From NCBI RefSeq assembly GCF_024346875.1, contig NZ_AP024871.1, forward strand, positions 620,001 to 684,000: a DNA stretch of 64,000 bases. Direction: 5' to 3'. The stretch is from Vibrio gallicus. Lineage in GTDB: Bacteria > Pseudomonadota > Gammaproteobacteria > Enterobacterales > Vibrionaceae. Made by a program: the position numbers and the translations under genes. The notes under the pieces are model-generated. The model did not search any database. It was not told the origin of the DNA and saw only the letters and a list, made by a program, of their open reading frames with translations. Positions 1 to 8,332 of the stretch are shown piece after piece. Position 1 is the first letter of the stretch. Every line of letters starts with the position of its first letter.

Positions 1-1
1 G

Positions 2-838
2 GGTGATGAATGTAAACCGGATCAGCAAAACGGAACCTGGATTATGCAAGCCTACGAATGGGGGAAATATGTGGGGCGAGCTGATTATACCTATCGCAAT
101 GGTGAACTAGAGCTTAAACACTATGAATTGATCCCGATTAACCTAACTAAGAAAATAAGCAAGGATGGTGAAAGCCAGCGGGTGATTGTAGGTCAAGCGA
201 TAGCGCCAGACTCGGAAATGGTTGATTTACTTACCCCTTATCAACAGCAAGGTTCGGAAAAATTAAACGTTAAAATCGCACGCTCAAATGGCAGGCTTGA
301 GGGAGATCGCAATGTGGTTCGCTTTGGGCAAACAAACCTTGGACGCTTGATTGCGATGGCACATATGCAAAGAGCTAAAGCAGATTTTGCAGTGATGAAC
401 TCGGGTGGAGTACGTGATTCTATTGCCGCGGGAGAGATTACCTATAAAGATGTGTTGAAAGTACAGCCTTTTGGCAACTCGGTAACCTATGTAGATATGA
501 AGGGCAATGAGGTATTGCAATACTTGAACGTGGTGGCAGCAAAACCAACCGACTCAGGTGCTTTTGCGCAGTTTGCGGGGATAGCAATGAAGGTAACAGA
601 CAGCGGGGTTAGTGAGGTTAGAATTCAAGGTAAACCATTGAATATTGATCAAAGCTATCGATTTACTGTGCCAAGTTTTAATGCCGCTGGTGGTGACGGA
701 TATCCAAAGGTCAATCAACACCCCGGATTTGTCGATACTGGATTTGTTGATGCTGAAGTTCTAAAGGAGTATCTTAAGTCTCATAGCCCAGTTGATGTAA
801 ACCAATATCAGCCCAAGGGTGAGATAAGTTATCTATAA
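2..838 (+). CDS. ushA: UshA C-terminal part (5'-nucleotidase/UDP-sugar hydrolase), cut by the window edge
   Basis: The reading frame is open from base 2, so the gene begins before the window and only about 278 codons are visible. The protein matches the C-terminal substrate-binding domain of the periplasmic UshA/NutA-type 5'-nucleotidases, which hydrolyse nucleotides and UDP-sugars outside the cytoplasm. Seen directly: the NSGGVRDSI segment followed by VQPFGNSV, and NAAGGDGYP near the end, which are nucleoside-contact motifs of this domain in the family. The metallophosphatase domain with the metal ligands must lie upstream and cannot be checked. The stop is 10 bp before ybaK, so the two could share a transcript. 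In Vibrio this enzyme supports growth on extracellular nucleotides. The symbol is assigned by family resemblance only. Confidence 0.88.
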   Translation, partial: GDECKPDQQNGTWIMQAYEWGKYVGRADYTYRNGELELKHYELIPINLTKKISKDGESQRVIVGQAIAPDSEMVDLLTPYQQQGSEKLNVKIARSNGRLEGDRNVVRFGQTNLGRLIAMAHMQRAKADFAVMNSGGVRDSIAAGEITYKDVLKVQPFGNSVTYVDMKGNEVLQYLNVVAAKPTDSGAFAQFAGIAMKVTDSGVSEVRIQGKPLNIDQSYRFTVPSFNAAGGDGYPKVNQHPGFVDTGFVDAEVLKEYLKSHSPVDVNQYQPKGEISYL

Positions 839-848
839 AGAGGCGCTA

Positions 849-1325
849 ATGACACCTGCTGTACGTCTATTGAAGAGTAACAAAGTTCCGTTTGAGCTTC
901 ACCAGTATAAGCACGATCCCAGCCACAACAGTTTTGGGGTTGAGGCGGTTGAGGCGACCGGAAAACCGCCGCAACAGGTGTTTAAAACACTACTATTTTC
1001 ATTAGAAGGGAAAAGTGAAGGGCTAGGGGTGGCCGTAATTCCAGTAATGAAAAAGCTAAGCCTCAAGCGAGCAGCTAAAGCCAATGGGCTTAAAAAAGCG
1101 CTGATGGCAGACCCTATGCTGGCCCAGAAGGTTACTGGATATTTGGTCGGCGGTATAAGCCCCCTTGCTCAAAAAAAACGGTTGCCAATCTTTATTGATG
1201 CCAGTGCCCAGCAGCTTAGTTCTATGTGCGTGAGCGGTGGTAAGCGTGGCCTTGAGATTGAACTTGCACCTAGTGCACTATTAGTGCAGGCGCAGGGGAA
1301 GTTTGTTGAGTTAACCGACGATTAA
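849..1325 (+). CDS. ybaK: YbaK family Cys-tRNA(Pro)/Cys-tRNA(Cys) deacylase
   Basis: This 158-residue protein has the length and architecture of YbaK, a free-standing editing protein that removes cysteine wrongly attached to tRNA(Pro) by prolyl-tRNA synthetase in the cytoplasm. Visible family features are the early KHDPSHNSFGVEA stretch, FKTLLF, the basic KKLSLKRAAKANG region carrying the lysine used in catalysis by the family, and YLVGGISPLAQKK near residues 98-110. The ATG at 849 follows a purine-rich stretch ten bases after the ushA stop, so it is probably co-transcribed with ushA. A gene for its tRNA(Pro) substrate happens to lie 2 kb downstream; I treat this as coincidence. No lesions are seen. 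Confidence 0.9.
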   Translation: MTPAVRLLKSNKVPFELHQYKHDPSHNSFGVEAVEATGKPPQQVFKTLLFSLEGKSEGLGVAVIPVMKKLSLKRAAKANGLKKALMADPMLAQKVTGYLVGGISPLAQKKRLPIFIDASAQQLSSMCVSGGKRGLEIELAPSALLVQAQGKFVELTDD

Positions 1326-1378
1326 GTATTTCCCCAGCCGTGGCCGATAACGGTCAGACAGGGGAAATTAGGCTTAGG

Positions 1379-2350
1379 TTATTTCTTTAGGGTTAAGGTT
1401 CCCTTTGGCGCGGTATTCTTAGGCACGATATTGTTACGTGCTGGACGCGGCGCTTTATTCGACGCCTGGTCTGAGCGGTGGTGACTCGCCTTCGCACCTT
1501 GATAGGCGTTTTTTTGCTCATCGCGATTTCGCTGGGCGCGTGAATGCTTATTCTCTTCTCGACTGTCGAAAACCTTAGCCTTGGTCGCCTTGCGAATTCT
1601 CTGCCCTTTAACATCTTTATTTGATGCCTCTTCGGTGCCAACCGACTCGGTACTAAGTTCGAGTATGGTGTTAACTTCAGCATCAGTCAGATAACGCCAT
1701 TTGCCATTGGCAATGCCATCAAGAGTGATATTCATTATTCTGGTACGTCGTAGCTTGAATACACGATAATCTAGAGCTTCACACATGCGGCGAATTTGGC
1801 GATTGAGGCCTTGAGTCAAAACAATCTTAAACGAATAGTCATTCTCTTTAGTCACCTTACATGGCAGCGTCATTGTATCTAATATAGGCACACCACTGGA
1901 CATCTTGTTTAAGAACTGTGGGGTAATACGCTTATCTACGCGTACCACATACTCTTTCTCATGATTGTTTCCAGCTCGCAGAATCTTGTTAACAATATCG
2001 CCATCGTTGGTTAGGAAAATCAGTCCGTCAGAAGGCTTATCTAAACGACCGATAGGAAAAATACGCTCTTTGTGCCCTATATAGTCAACGATATTGCCCT
2101 CAATATCTCGTTCGGTAGTACAAGTGATTCCAACCGGCTTATTTAAGGCAATATAAATAGGCTTAGATTTAGCGCGTAACGGTTTACCATCAACAAGGAC
2201 TTGGTCTTGCTCTGTCACCTTAGTTCCCATCTCTGGGGTGTGACCATTAATCGTTACTCTGCCTTGCTCGATAAGTCTATCGGCTTCTCGGCGAGAGCAA
2301 AAACCTGTTTCACTAATGAACTTATTTAATCGCTTTTCGGTATTTGACAT
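1379..2350 (-). CDS. rluF: 23S rRNA pseudouridine synthase RluF
   Basis: The 323-residue product starts with an S4 RNA-binding domain (about residues 1-60, with FISETGFCSRREADRLI) and continues with the RsuA/RluB/E/F catalytic domain. The catalytic motif GRLDKPSDGLIFLTNDGD is visible, with the aspartate that attacks the target uridine. RluF modifies U2604, and to a lesser extent U2605, of 23S rRNA in E. coli. The last 80 or so residues form a lysine-, arginine- and serine-rich low-complexity tail, as in many RluF proteins, and they probably add non-specific RNA affinity. The gene starts 10 bp after the smrA stop, so the two appear to be one operon. RluB/RluE are the alternatives, but the N-terminus fits RluF best. 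Confidence 0.88.
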   Translation of the reverse strand: MSNTEKRLNKFISETGFCSRREADRLIEQGRVTINGHTPEMGTKVTEQDQVLVDGKPLRAKSKPIYIALNKPVGITCTTERDIEGNIVDYIGHKERIFPIGRLDKPSDGLIFLTNDGDIVNKILRAGNNHEKEYVVRVDKRITPQFLNKMSSGVPILDTMTLPCKVTKENDYSFKIVLTQGLNRQIRRMCEALDYRVFKLRRTRIMNITLDGIANGKWRYLTDAEVNTILELSTESVGTEEASNKDVKGQRIRKATKAKVFDSREENKHSRAQRNRDEQKNAYQGAKASHHRSDQASNKAPRPARNNIVPKNTAPKGTLTLKK

Positions 2351-2360
2351 TATGTTCTCT

Positions 2361-2945
2361 TTAACCGAGACGCTTTTGGTGGCGCTCTCGATTCTCTAGT
2401 TTTTTATCTGGGCTTTTCTTAAGCATAATATAGACCGCACCTGAACCACCGTGAAATGGTTGGGCCGAATGTACGCACAAAACCTCATCAATTTGCTGCA
2501 ACCAAAATGCCACGTAGCTTTTCATTAATGCTGGTGGGTTTGAGTTGTGGCCCTTTCCATGTACCAGCAACAGTGTTCGGGCTTCTAAGCGCAGACTCTG
2601 CTTTAGAAAATGTACAATCTCATCACGAGCTTGAGAAAGAGATTTTCGATGTAGGTCGAGCTTGGCTTGTAGTGGGTACTTGCCTAATCGAAGTTTACGG
2701 AAAACCCCATCTTGAACACCACTTTTCTTAAATCCGATAATATCATCAGGCTTTAACATTGGTGCATTATCTAAGGTTAGGTATTCGGGTAATTCCTCTT
2801 CTAAGCTAACTGCTGCTTTTCGCCTAAGCAGGTGATTGGGATCGACCTCATAGGACTTTTTATGAAGTGCAGTATCTTGTTGGAGAGGTTTAACATCTCC
2901 CATCAAGGCTTGGAAAGAGAATTCATCATCAAATTCTTGAGACAT
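2361..2945 (-). CDS. smrA: Smr-domain endonuclease SmrA (YdaL-like)
   Basis: The 194-residue protein carries a C-terminal Smr domain with the two hallmark motifs: LDLHRKSL near residue 96 and LLVHGKGHNSNP near residue 126, followed by HGGSGAVYIMLKK. Smr domains act as nucleases on nicked or branched nucleic acid, and recent work on homologues links some to cleavage of mRNA at stalled ribosomes. The N-terminal part (FSFQALMGDVKPL, FRKLRLGKYPLQAKLDL) matches E. coli YdaL (SmrA) better than SmrB, whose motif is LDLHGL. It is the first gene of a short operon with rluF. The ATG at 2945 is the only good start; 366 bp of mostly non-coding sequence lies between it and the tRNA gene. Confidence 0.82.
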   Translation of the reverse strand: MSQEFDDEFSFQALMGDVKPLQQDTALHKKSYEVDPNHLLRRKAAVSLEEELPEYLTLDNAPMLKPDDIIGFKKSGVQDGVFRKLRLGKYPLQAKLDLHRKSLSQARDEIVHFLKQSLRLEARTLLLVHGKGHNSNPPALMKSYVAFWLQQIDEVLCVHSAQPFHGGSGAVYIMLKKSPDKKLENRERHQKRLG

Positions 2946-3249
2946 AATTAAAGCGTCGCTGAGTTTGAGTCGGTAATAGTCAGATTATACCTGACTCTTT
3001 AACAATTGTGCATTCAACTCGTTTTAATCAGCATAAAAGAATCTAGGCTGTTGGCATGCAATAGCCGTTGTGTGATAAAAGGTGCCTTGCGCGACAGTCG
3101 AGCTAATTAGCAAACTCAATAAGTGGTCAAGTTTGTTGCTGGCGACCGTGAATTATCCATAATCGGGGGTGTGGTGTTTATCTTTTGAACTCTCAAGCTT
3201 GATTTATGAGCATGTAAGCTATTTTGTTGGTTTTTTTTATCATTATCCC

Positions 3250-3277
3250 TTGCGTCATTAATAAATATCCGTAATAT
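3250..3277 (+). promoter_or_regulatory. sigma70 promoter of the tRNA-Pro gene
   Basis: TTGCGT at 3250-3255 and TAATAT at 3272-3277 are separated by 16 bp. They are followed by a GC-rich discriminator (ACGCGTTCTCG), the arrangement expected for a stringently controlled stable-RNA promoter. Transcription would start near 3284, about 28 bases before the tRNA. The rest of 2946-3249 holds nothing I can recognise. Confidence 0.6.
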
Positions 3278-3311
3278 ACGCGTTCTCGACAGGGCAACCT
3301 GTTTAGAGACT

Positions 3312-3388
<77 letters not shown>

Positions 3389-3396
3389 TTATTTAG

Positions 3397-3424
3397 AAAG
3401 CCCGTCAGAAATGACGGGCTTTTG
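3397..3424 (+). terminator. Rho-independent terminator after tRNA-Pro
   Basis: An 11-bp perfect stem AAAGCCCGTCA/TGACGGGCTTT with a GAAA loop begins nine bases after the CCA end and runs into a short T-tract. Confidence 0.85.
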
Positions 3425-3521
3425 TCGTTTCTAAACCTTTTTAAATTTAGAAACACAGTAAATCCACACTGTTAATACAGTGCAAGAAGCCTTTTCTGTT
3501 TTTAGCAACACTCGCGCTGTG

Positions 3522-3944
3522 TTACGCGTGTCGTTCAAATACCCGTTGTAGTTTACTGTCTTTGAAATCGATGCCTTCATAAAGCTGATGGGTTTCTACC
3601 CTTAGAGTATTGCATCTGACGCGGCATTTTTCAGGATGTGATTTGAGTGCATGTTCGACTAATGCTCGTCCAATTCCTTGCTTGCGATACTGAGGGGTGA
3701 CAACTAACCCGCCAATTTCGTAGAAATCAGGTGATGCTAATCGCCGAGCATAGAATAGGTGTAGCCAACCTACGATTTTTTGTTCAATCTTAGCCACATA
3801 GATTTCATCTGTAGGGGATGCTAATAACGCACTCAGTTTTTTGATTGCATCTTGGCTTGAAAGTGGTGTATATCCGAGATGAGATGAAAGCAAATTGATA
3901 GCGGCAGCGTCTGATAACCTAGCCTTGGCAATGGTATAAAGCAT
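3522..3944 (-). CDS. GNAT family N-acetyltransferase
   Basis: The 140-residue protein shows the GNAT fold: an N-terminal strand, IVGWLHLFYARR, then EIGGLVVTPQYRKQGIGRALVEHAL, which is motif A with the acetyl-CoA pyrophosphate loop (Q/R-x-x-G-I/G-x-G/A as QGIGRA). GNAT enzymes transfer acetyl groups to small-molecule or protein amines. The substrate cannot be told from sequence. AAGGA sits six bases before the ATG at 3944. It lies 53 bp downstream of the GreA/B-like gene on the same strand, and the two may be co-transcribed. The C-terminus (YEGIDFKDSKLQRVFERH) resembles the end of small stand-alone GNATs. Confidence 0.8.
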   Translation of the reverse strand: MLYTIAKARLSDAAAINLLSSHLGYTPLSSQDAIKKLSALLASPTDEIYVAKIEQKIVGWLHLFYARRLASPDFYEIGGLVVTPQYRKQGIGRALVEHALKSHPEKCRVRCNTLRVETHQLYEGIDFKDSKLQRVFERHA

Positions 3945-3997
3945 AATGTTCCTTAAATGTTATCCCATTTTAACGTCATCTTGATACATGAATGTCG

Positions 3998-4447
3998 TTA
4001 TTCGATAGCAATAATAACCCTACCATCATCAAGTACTTCGTGCAGTTCAGCACCATCGAGTTTTTCGCCTAAGGGAGAGTGCGGGGTGATAACTACGATA
4101 TTCCCTGAATCTAGCTTTATGCCACCGCAAACAGGTAAGAACCAATATTTCTTAATATCGTTACGCAAGCTTACTAGAGCTCCCAATGCGATTTCATCGT
4201 CTTTATCAAACTGATGCAAGGTGAGTGCAGTGAGTGTATTTATGGTGGCATCGCAATCGGCAACCCGCTGTGATTGACCATGAGCAAGGTAAGCCGCTTC
4301 TAGCCCCACAGTGTCATATTGTGTTTCTGCCACACTTTGTTCATGTGTCGCGGCATCATGGGCACTATTTGCCGCCTCTAATGCAGTCTGACGTTGCGTA
4401 TTTAATATGTTGAGCAGTGACTGGCGTAGGGATTCTTTATTTGTCAT
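3998..4447 (-). CDS. GreA/GreB C-terminal-domain-like protein
   Basis: About 149 residues. The N-terminal half is a helical, alanine- and glutamine-rich region that could form the coiled-coil finger. The C-terminal half contains GGIKLDSGNIVVITPHSPLG, close to the I-T-P-x-S-P-L-G signature of the FKBP-like GreA/GreB C-terminal domain that binds the RNA polymerase secondary channel. The acidic tip residues that drive transcript cleavage in GreA are not evident, so it may be a competitor or regulator of polymerase rather than a true cleavage factor. The start is uncertain: ATG at 4447 gives MTNKESL, and an upstream ATG at 4459 is also in frame. Neither has a clear ribosome-binding site. It is not greA or greB itself. 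Confidence 0.68.
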   Translation of the reverse strand: MTNKESLRQSLLNILNTQRQTALEAANSAHDAATHEQSVAETQYDTVGLEAAYLAHGQSQRVADCDATINTLTALTLHQFDKDDEIALGALVSLRNDIKKYWFLPVCGGIKLDSGNIVVITPHSPLGEKLDGAELHEVLDDGRVIIAIE

Positions 4448-4666
4448 GGTAATTAACATGCGAGTAAATGGTTATCATACCTAACTTGTTGCCGTGAGGC
4501 GATCTACCTCAATACCTAGCAACCATAATTTAATAGCAAAGCATAGTGGTTTAACTTGGTTGCTCAGCAAATTGTGTCATACATCGTAGTTTTTAGATCT
4601 AATTTTGCATCGAAAATTAACCCTGAGTAATGTGTTGAAAGAATAGTCAATTACTAGGATGTAGAC

Positions 4667-7318
4667 ATGTTAAAGCAGAGTTTAATCGCAACATCGGTTA
4701 TCGCAGTATTAGCCGGTTGTACTACCACTTCGAATACCAATCAGACCACAGTCGATGCATTAGCAAAGAATTTAGATATTTCATATCAAGTACTTACCAA
4801 TCATGGTGCCAATGATGGGATCAACTGCCAAAACCTAGAAGCAGAGTGGGCGTCTTGTAACAAGGTTAAGATAACCTTGACCAATGACGGCGCAGCGATT
4901 GACTCAAGAGATTGGGCTATATACTTCCACAGTGTGCGCTTGATTTTAGAAGTAGACAGCGATCAATTCACTATAACCCGCATAACTGGTGACCTACATA
5001 AGCTAGAACCGACTGACAAATTTAAAGGTTTTGCTGCTGGTGAAACCATCGACTTTGATTTTATCGGTGAATACTGGCAACTGTTTGATACAGATTTCTT
5101 CCCTGGTGCATTTGTGAGTGCAGAAGGTGCAGAGCCTAAACAGATTATCTCTTTAGATGGCGCAGACTTAACTGGGTTTGTTTCTGGACTAGAAGGCGAC
5201 AATATTAAGCGAACTCCAAGCGACAATAACATCATGGCAACGGCTAAATCACGCTATGAGAAAAACTCAGATGTTGTTGAGCAAGATATTGCTTCGGCTC
5301 TTATCCCCGCGCCTATGATGACTGAAGTTGGGGAGGGGACCTTAGATATCTCTGGCGGATTCAAACTCGATAACTCGCCATTTAGCGATGAACAGCAAGC
5401 TGCGCTTCTACAACGTGCCAACCTAATTGGTGTAACCCTAGATGGTTCAACACCACTAGAGGTTAGCATTGAACCTAAAGCACTTCCTGAATCACTTTCT
5501 AAATCAGGTGCTTATGAGCTAAGCGTCACAGCTGATAAAGTGAGTATTAAGGCGTTTGATAGCGCGGGTGCTTTCTATGCTATGCAGTCAGTGTTTGGTC
5601 TGATTGACAGTGATGCTGCCACTACGCTACCTGTGTTAGATATTAAAGACGCACCGCGTTTTCAATACCGTGGCGTAATGGTTGATGTTGCACGTAACTT
5701 CCATTCTAAACAGGCAATACTGGCTACTATCGATCAAATGGCGGCCTATAAACTCAATAAACTGCATCTGCATTTGACCGATGATGAAGGGTGGCGACTC
5801 GAGATCCCAGGTCTTCCTGAATTAACCGATATAGGCTCGAATCGCTGCTTTGATTTGAGTGAGCGAAGCTGCTTACTTCCTCAGCTAGGTTCAGGCTCTA
5901 CCACGGATAATTTTGGTTCAGGTTACTTTAGTAAAAAAGATTACGTTGAGATATTACGCTATGCAGATGCTCGCAATATTGAAGTGATCCCAGAGATCGA
6001 TATGCCGGCACACGCCAGAGCTGCTGTGGTATCGATGGAAGCTCGTTACACCAAACTAATGAATGAAGGTAAAGAGCAACAGGCAAATGAATATCGCTTA
6101 ATGGACCCTCAAGATACGTCCAATGTCACAACGGTTCAGTTCTATGATAAACGCAGCTTTATTAACCCTTGTTTAGAGTCATCAACGCGCTTTGTGGATA
6201 AGGTAATTAGTGAAGTTGCGATGATGCACCAAGAAGCCGGAACGCCACTGACAACATGGCACTTTGGTGGGGATGAAGCGAAAAACATCAAGCTTGGGGC
6301 TGGTTTCCAAGACATAGAGGCCAAAGAAAAGGTGGGCTGGAAAGGCAATATAGACCTTTCAAAACAAGATAAACCTTTTGCTCGTTCGCCTCAGTGTCAA
6401 ACATTGATTGATAGTGGAGAGGTGGATGACTTTGCTCACTTGCCAAGTCACTTTGCAGAGCAGGTGTCTAAGATTGTCTCAGATAAAGGTATTCCGTCAT
6501 TCCAAGCGTGGCAGGACGGCTTAAAATACAGTGACGGTGAGGAGGCTTTTGCTACAGAAAATACTCGAGTCAACTTCTGGGACGTACTGTATTGGGGGGG
6601 GACGAACTCAGCTTATAATTGGGCAAACCAGGGCTATGATGTAATTGTTTCTAACCCAGATTATGTGTACATGGATATGCCTTATGAGGTAGATCCAAAT
6701 GAGCGTGGCTACTACTGGGCAACCCGCGCCACTGATACGCGCAAGATGTTTGGATTTGCTCCAGAAAACCTACCACAAAATGCAGAAACATCCGTTGACC
6801 GTGACGGCAATGGCTTTGCAGGTAAAGGTGAAGTTGAGGCTCAGCCTTTCTATGGATTGTCGGCGCAGCTTTGGTCTGAAACAGTACGTACCGACGAGCA
6901 GTTTGAATATATGGTTTATCCGCGTGTATTAGCGGCGGCAGAGCGTGCTTGGCACACTGCAGATTGGGAAAACCCATACAAGGTTGGCGTTGAATATTCT
7001 CAACAAAGTAATTTGGTAAATAAACAGCAGTTACTTGCTGACTGGACACGTTTTGCCAACGTTCTAGGCCAACGTGAACTACCGAAGTTAGAAAAAGCAG
7101 GCATAGATTATCGTCTACCTGTACCAGGTGCGATGGTCAAACAAGGTGAGTTGGCAATGAACATTCAGTTCCCTGGTGTTGCACTGCAATATTCTGTGGA
7201 TGGTGAAACATGGTTAGACTATGACGATAGCAATAAACCAAAGGTAACGGGTGAGGTGTGGATTCGTTCACGCTCTGCTGGTGGTGAGCTATTTAGCCGA
7301 GTCACTAAGCTTCAATAA
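4667..7318 (+). CDS. chb: Chitobiase (beta-N-acetylhexosaminidase, GH20), outer-membrane lipoprotein
   Basis: The 883-residue protein matches Vibrio chitobiase in length and domain order. It starts with a lipoprotein signal with lipobox LAGC, so Cys18 should be lipidated. Next come a carbohydrate-binding-like N-terminal domain (to about residue 180), a GH20b alpha/beta domain, and the GH20 barrel beginning near PRFQYRGVMVDVARNFHS. The catalytic pair is D536-E537 in WHFGGDEAKN. HLHLTDDEGWRLEIPGLPEL is another family signature. A C-terminal Ig-like domain closes the protein. It hydrolyses chitobiose and short GlcNAc oligomers in or at the envelope, supplying GlcNAc from chitin. It is monocistronic with a strong terminator. 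In V. cholerae a hexosaminidase gene also lies near gltX, as I recall. Confidence 0.95.
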   Translation: MLKQSLIATSVIAVLAGCTTTSNTNQTTVDALAKNLDISYQVLTNHGANDGINCQNLEAEWASCNKVKITLTNDGAAIDSRDWAIYFHSVRLILEVDSDQFTITRITGDLHKLEPTDKFKGFAAGETIDFDFIGEYWQLFDTDFFPGAFVSAEGAEPKQIISLDGADLTGFVSGLEGDNIKRTPSDNNIMATAKSRYEKNSDVVEQDIASALIPAPMMTEVGEGTLDISGGFKLDNSPFSDEQQAALLQRANLIGVTLDGSTPLEVSIEPKALPESLSKSGAYELSVTADKVSIKAFDSAGAFYAMQSVFGLIDSDAATTLPVLDIKDAPRFQYRGVMVDVARNFHSKQAILATIDQMAAYKLNKLHLHLTDDEGWRLEIPGLPELTDIGSNRCFDLSERSCLLPQLGSGSTTDNFGSGYFSKKDYVEILRYADARNIEVIPEIDMPAHARAAVVSMEARYTKLMNEGKEQQANEYRLMDPQDTSNVTTVQFYDKRSFINPCLESSTRFVDKVISEVAMMHQEAGTPLTTWHFGGDEAKNIKLGAGFQDIEAKEKVGWKGNIDLSKQDKPFARSPQCQTLIDSGEVDDFAHLPSHFAEQVSKIVSDKGIPSFQAWQDGLKYSDGEEAFATENTRVNFWDVLYWGGTNSAYNWANQGYDVIVSNPDYVYMDMPYEVDPNERGYYWATRATDTRKMFGFAPENLPQNAETSVDRDGNGFAGKGEVEAQPFYGLSAQLWSETVRTDEQFEYMVYPRVLAAAERAWHTADWENPYKVGVEYSQQSNLVNKQQLLADWTRFANVLGQRELPKLEKAGIDYRLPVPGAMVKQGELAMNIQFPGVALQYSVDGETWLDYDDSNKPKVTGEVWIRSRSAGGELFSRVTKLQ

Positions 7319-7340
7319 TTCATGATCTGTAGCTAAATTT

Positions 7341-7368
7341 AAGCCAGCTGTTAAAGCTGGCTTTTTTT
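7341..7368 (+). terminator. Rho-independent terminator of chitobiase gene
   Basis: The 9-bp stem AAGCCAGCT/AGCTGGCTT has a 5-base loop and is followed by seven Ts, 22 bp after the chb stop. Confidence 0.88.
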
Positions 7369-7371
7369 GTA

Positions 7372-8332
7372 TGCTCAGTTAAGCGAGAAAGTCCGTCAGG
7401 TTAGAGTGCATGCTCCCGACACAAGATAATCTGAATGACAAGTGCGTTGTTGGGCTAACGACTAGGTTAAAGGAAATCATAGGAAGTCTGATATACATAA
7501 CATCTAGGTAAGGGGGAGATATAGCTAGAAGCCTAATTTTCTATCCGATCTACAGAGTACTTGGAAGGTATGTTTATTATGGAGGCTGTAACAAATTGCA
7601 GTAGTGTAACTTGTATCCTTACTAGACTCTTGATAATAAAGCGTTGCTTCAATGAATTAGATTTGACCAATTACACAGAATTTAGCACGCCCCCTATGAG
7701 CATGGCATCTGTTTCTTACATATGACCCTACAATCGGGAGCGGTGCTACGTCTTACTCTGCGCGATGCCTTGCAATCTCTCATGCGATCTAGAGCTCTGC
7801 CCTTTGTAGCTATTTATAATAAATCACGTTGATTCCTTTTTTCTCATATTTTTCGAATAGAAATAAGTCTATTTTTGACTGTGTATAATTTCAGTCGCTT
7901 GGTTTGACCAAATTCCCGTTAAAATAAAATTTAACGAGAAGTGGTTGCCCCCTCTTTTTAAGCCTTTTAATCACCTTACTTTAACTCAGATCACATTTTT
8001 TAGAATTGTTTTGAACTTCTATAAACTCAAATCTAAAAGTAGTGTGATGAACTTCAAGTTTTCCTTGTTATTTGAGCTTCGAATTAAATTAAGGGTGAGT
8101 CGATTTTAAGGCTATCATTGATTTTGACAATTTTGACGTATCGTAAGTTATTGAAATTATTGGGTTAATTGTCTTTGTGTTTTTGTGGGAGTGAGCTTGG
8201 TCAAATAAATTCCATATACTTATTTCGCGACTGAAAAAATCTGCAAGAATCAGTTTGTACAAACTAAAACGGCACCGGAAGTGCTGATTACCCCAAATAA
8301 ATAATTTTAAAAACAAAACAAGGAGTTCCTTC
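7372..8332. other. 961-bp intergenic region upstream of the porin gene
   Basis: No open frame here has family features or a ribosome-binding site. The left half (7372-7800) is featureless to me. The right half is AT-rich and looks regulatory. It holds a TATAAT box at 7884-7889 without a good -35, an inverted repeat CGTTAAA/TTTAACG at 7917-7936, a possible CRP site at 7977-7998, and a long presumed 5' leader ending in AAGGAG before the porin ATG. A small RNA or decayed gene in the left half cannot be excluded. Confidence 0.5.
7977..7998. promoter_or_regulatory. Possible CRP-cAMP site upstream of the porin gene
   Basis: The right half AGATCACATTT matches the CRP consensus half-site well (TCACA at 7991-7995). 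The left half, TTTAA in place of TGTGA, is poor at 3 of 5. Catabolite control would suit a porin for sugar uptake, but the support is one half-site only. Confidence 0.35.

Noticed and set aside
1329..1367. TTTCCCC...GGGGAAA inverted repeat between ybaK and rluF as a terminator
   Set aside because: Loop of 25 bases and no T-run on either strand. It may be structural but does not support a terminator call.
6651..7049. 132-codon antisense ORF within the chitobiase gene
   Set aside because: It lies wholly inside a confidently identified gene and its composition looks like a frame shadow.
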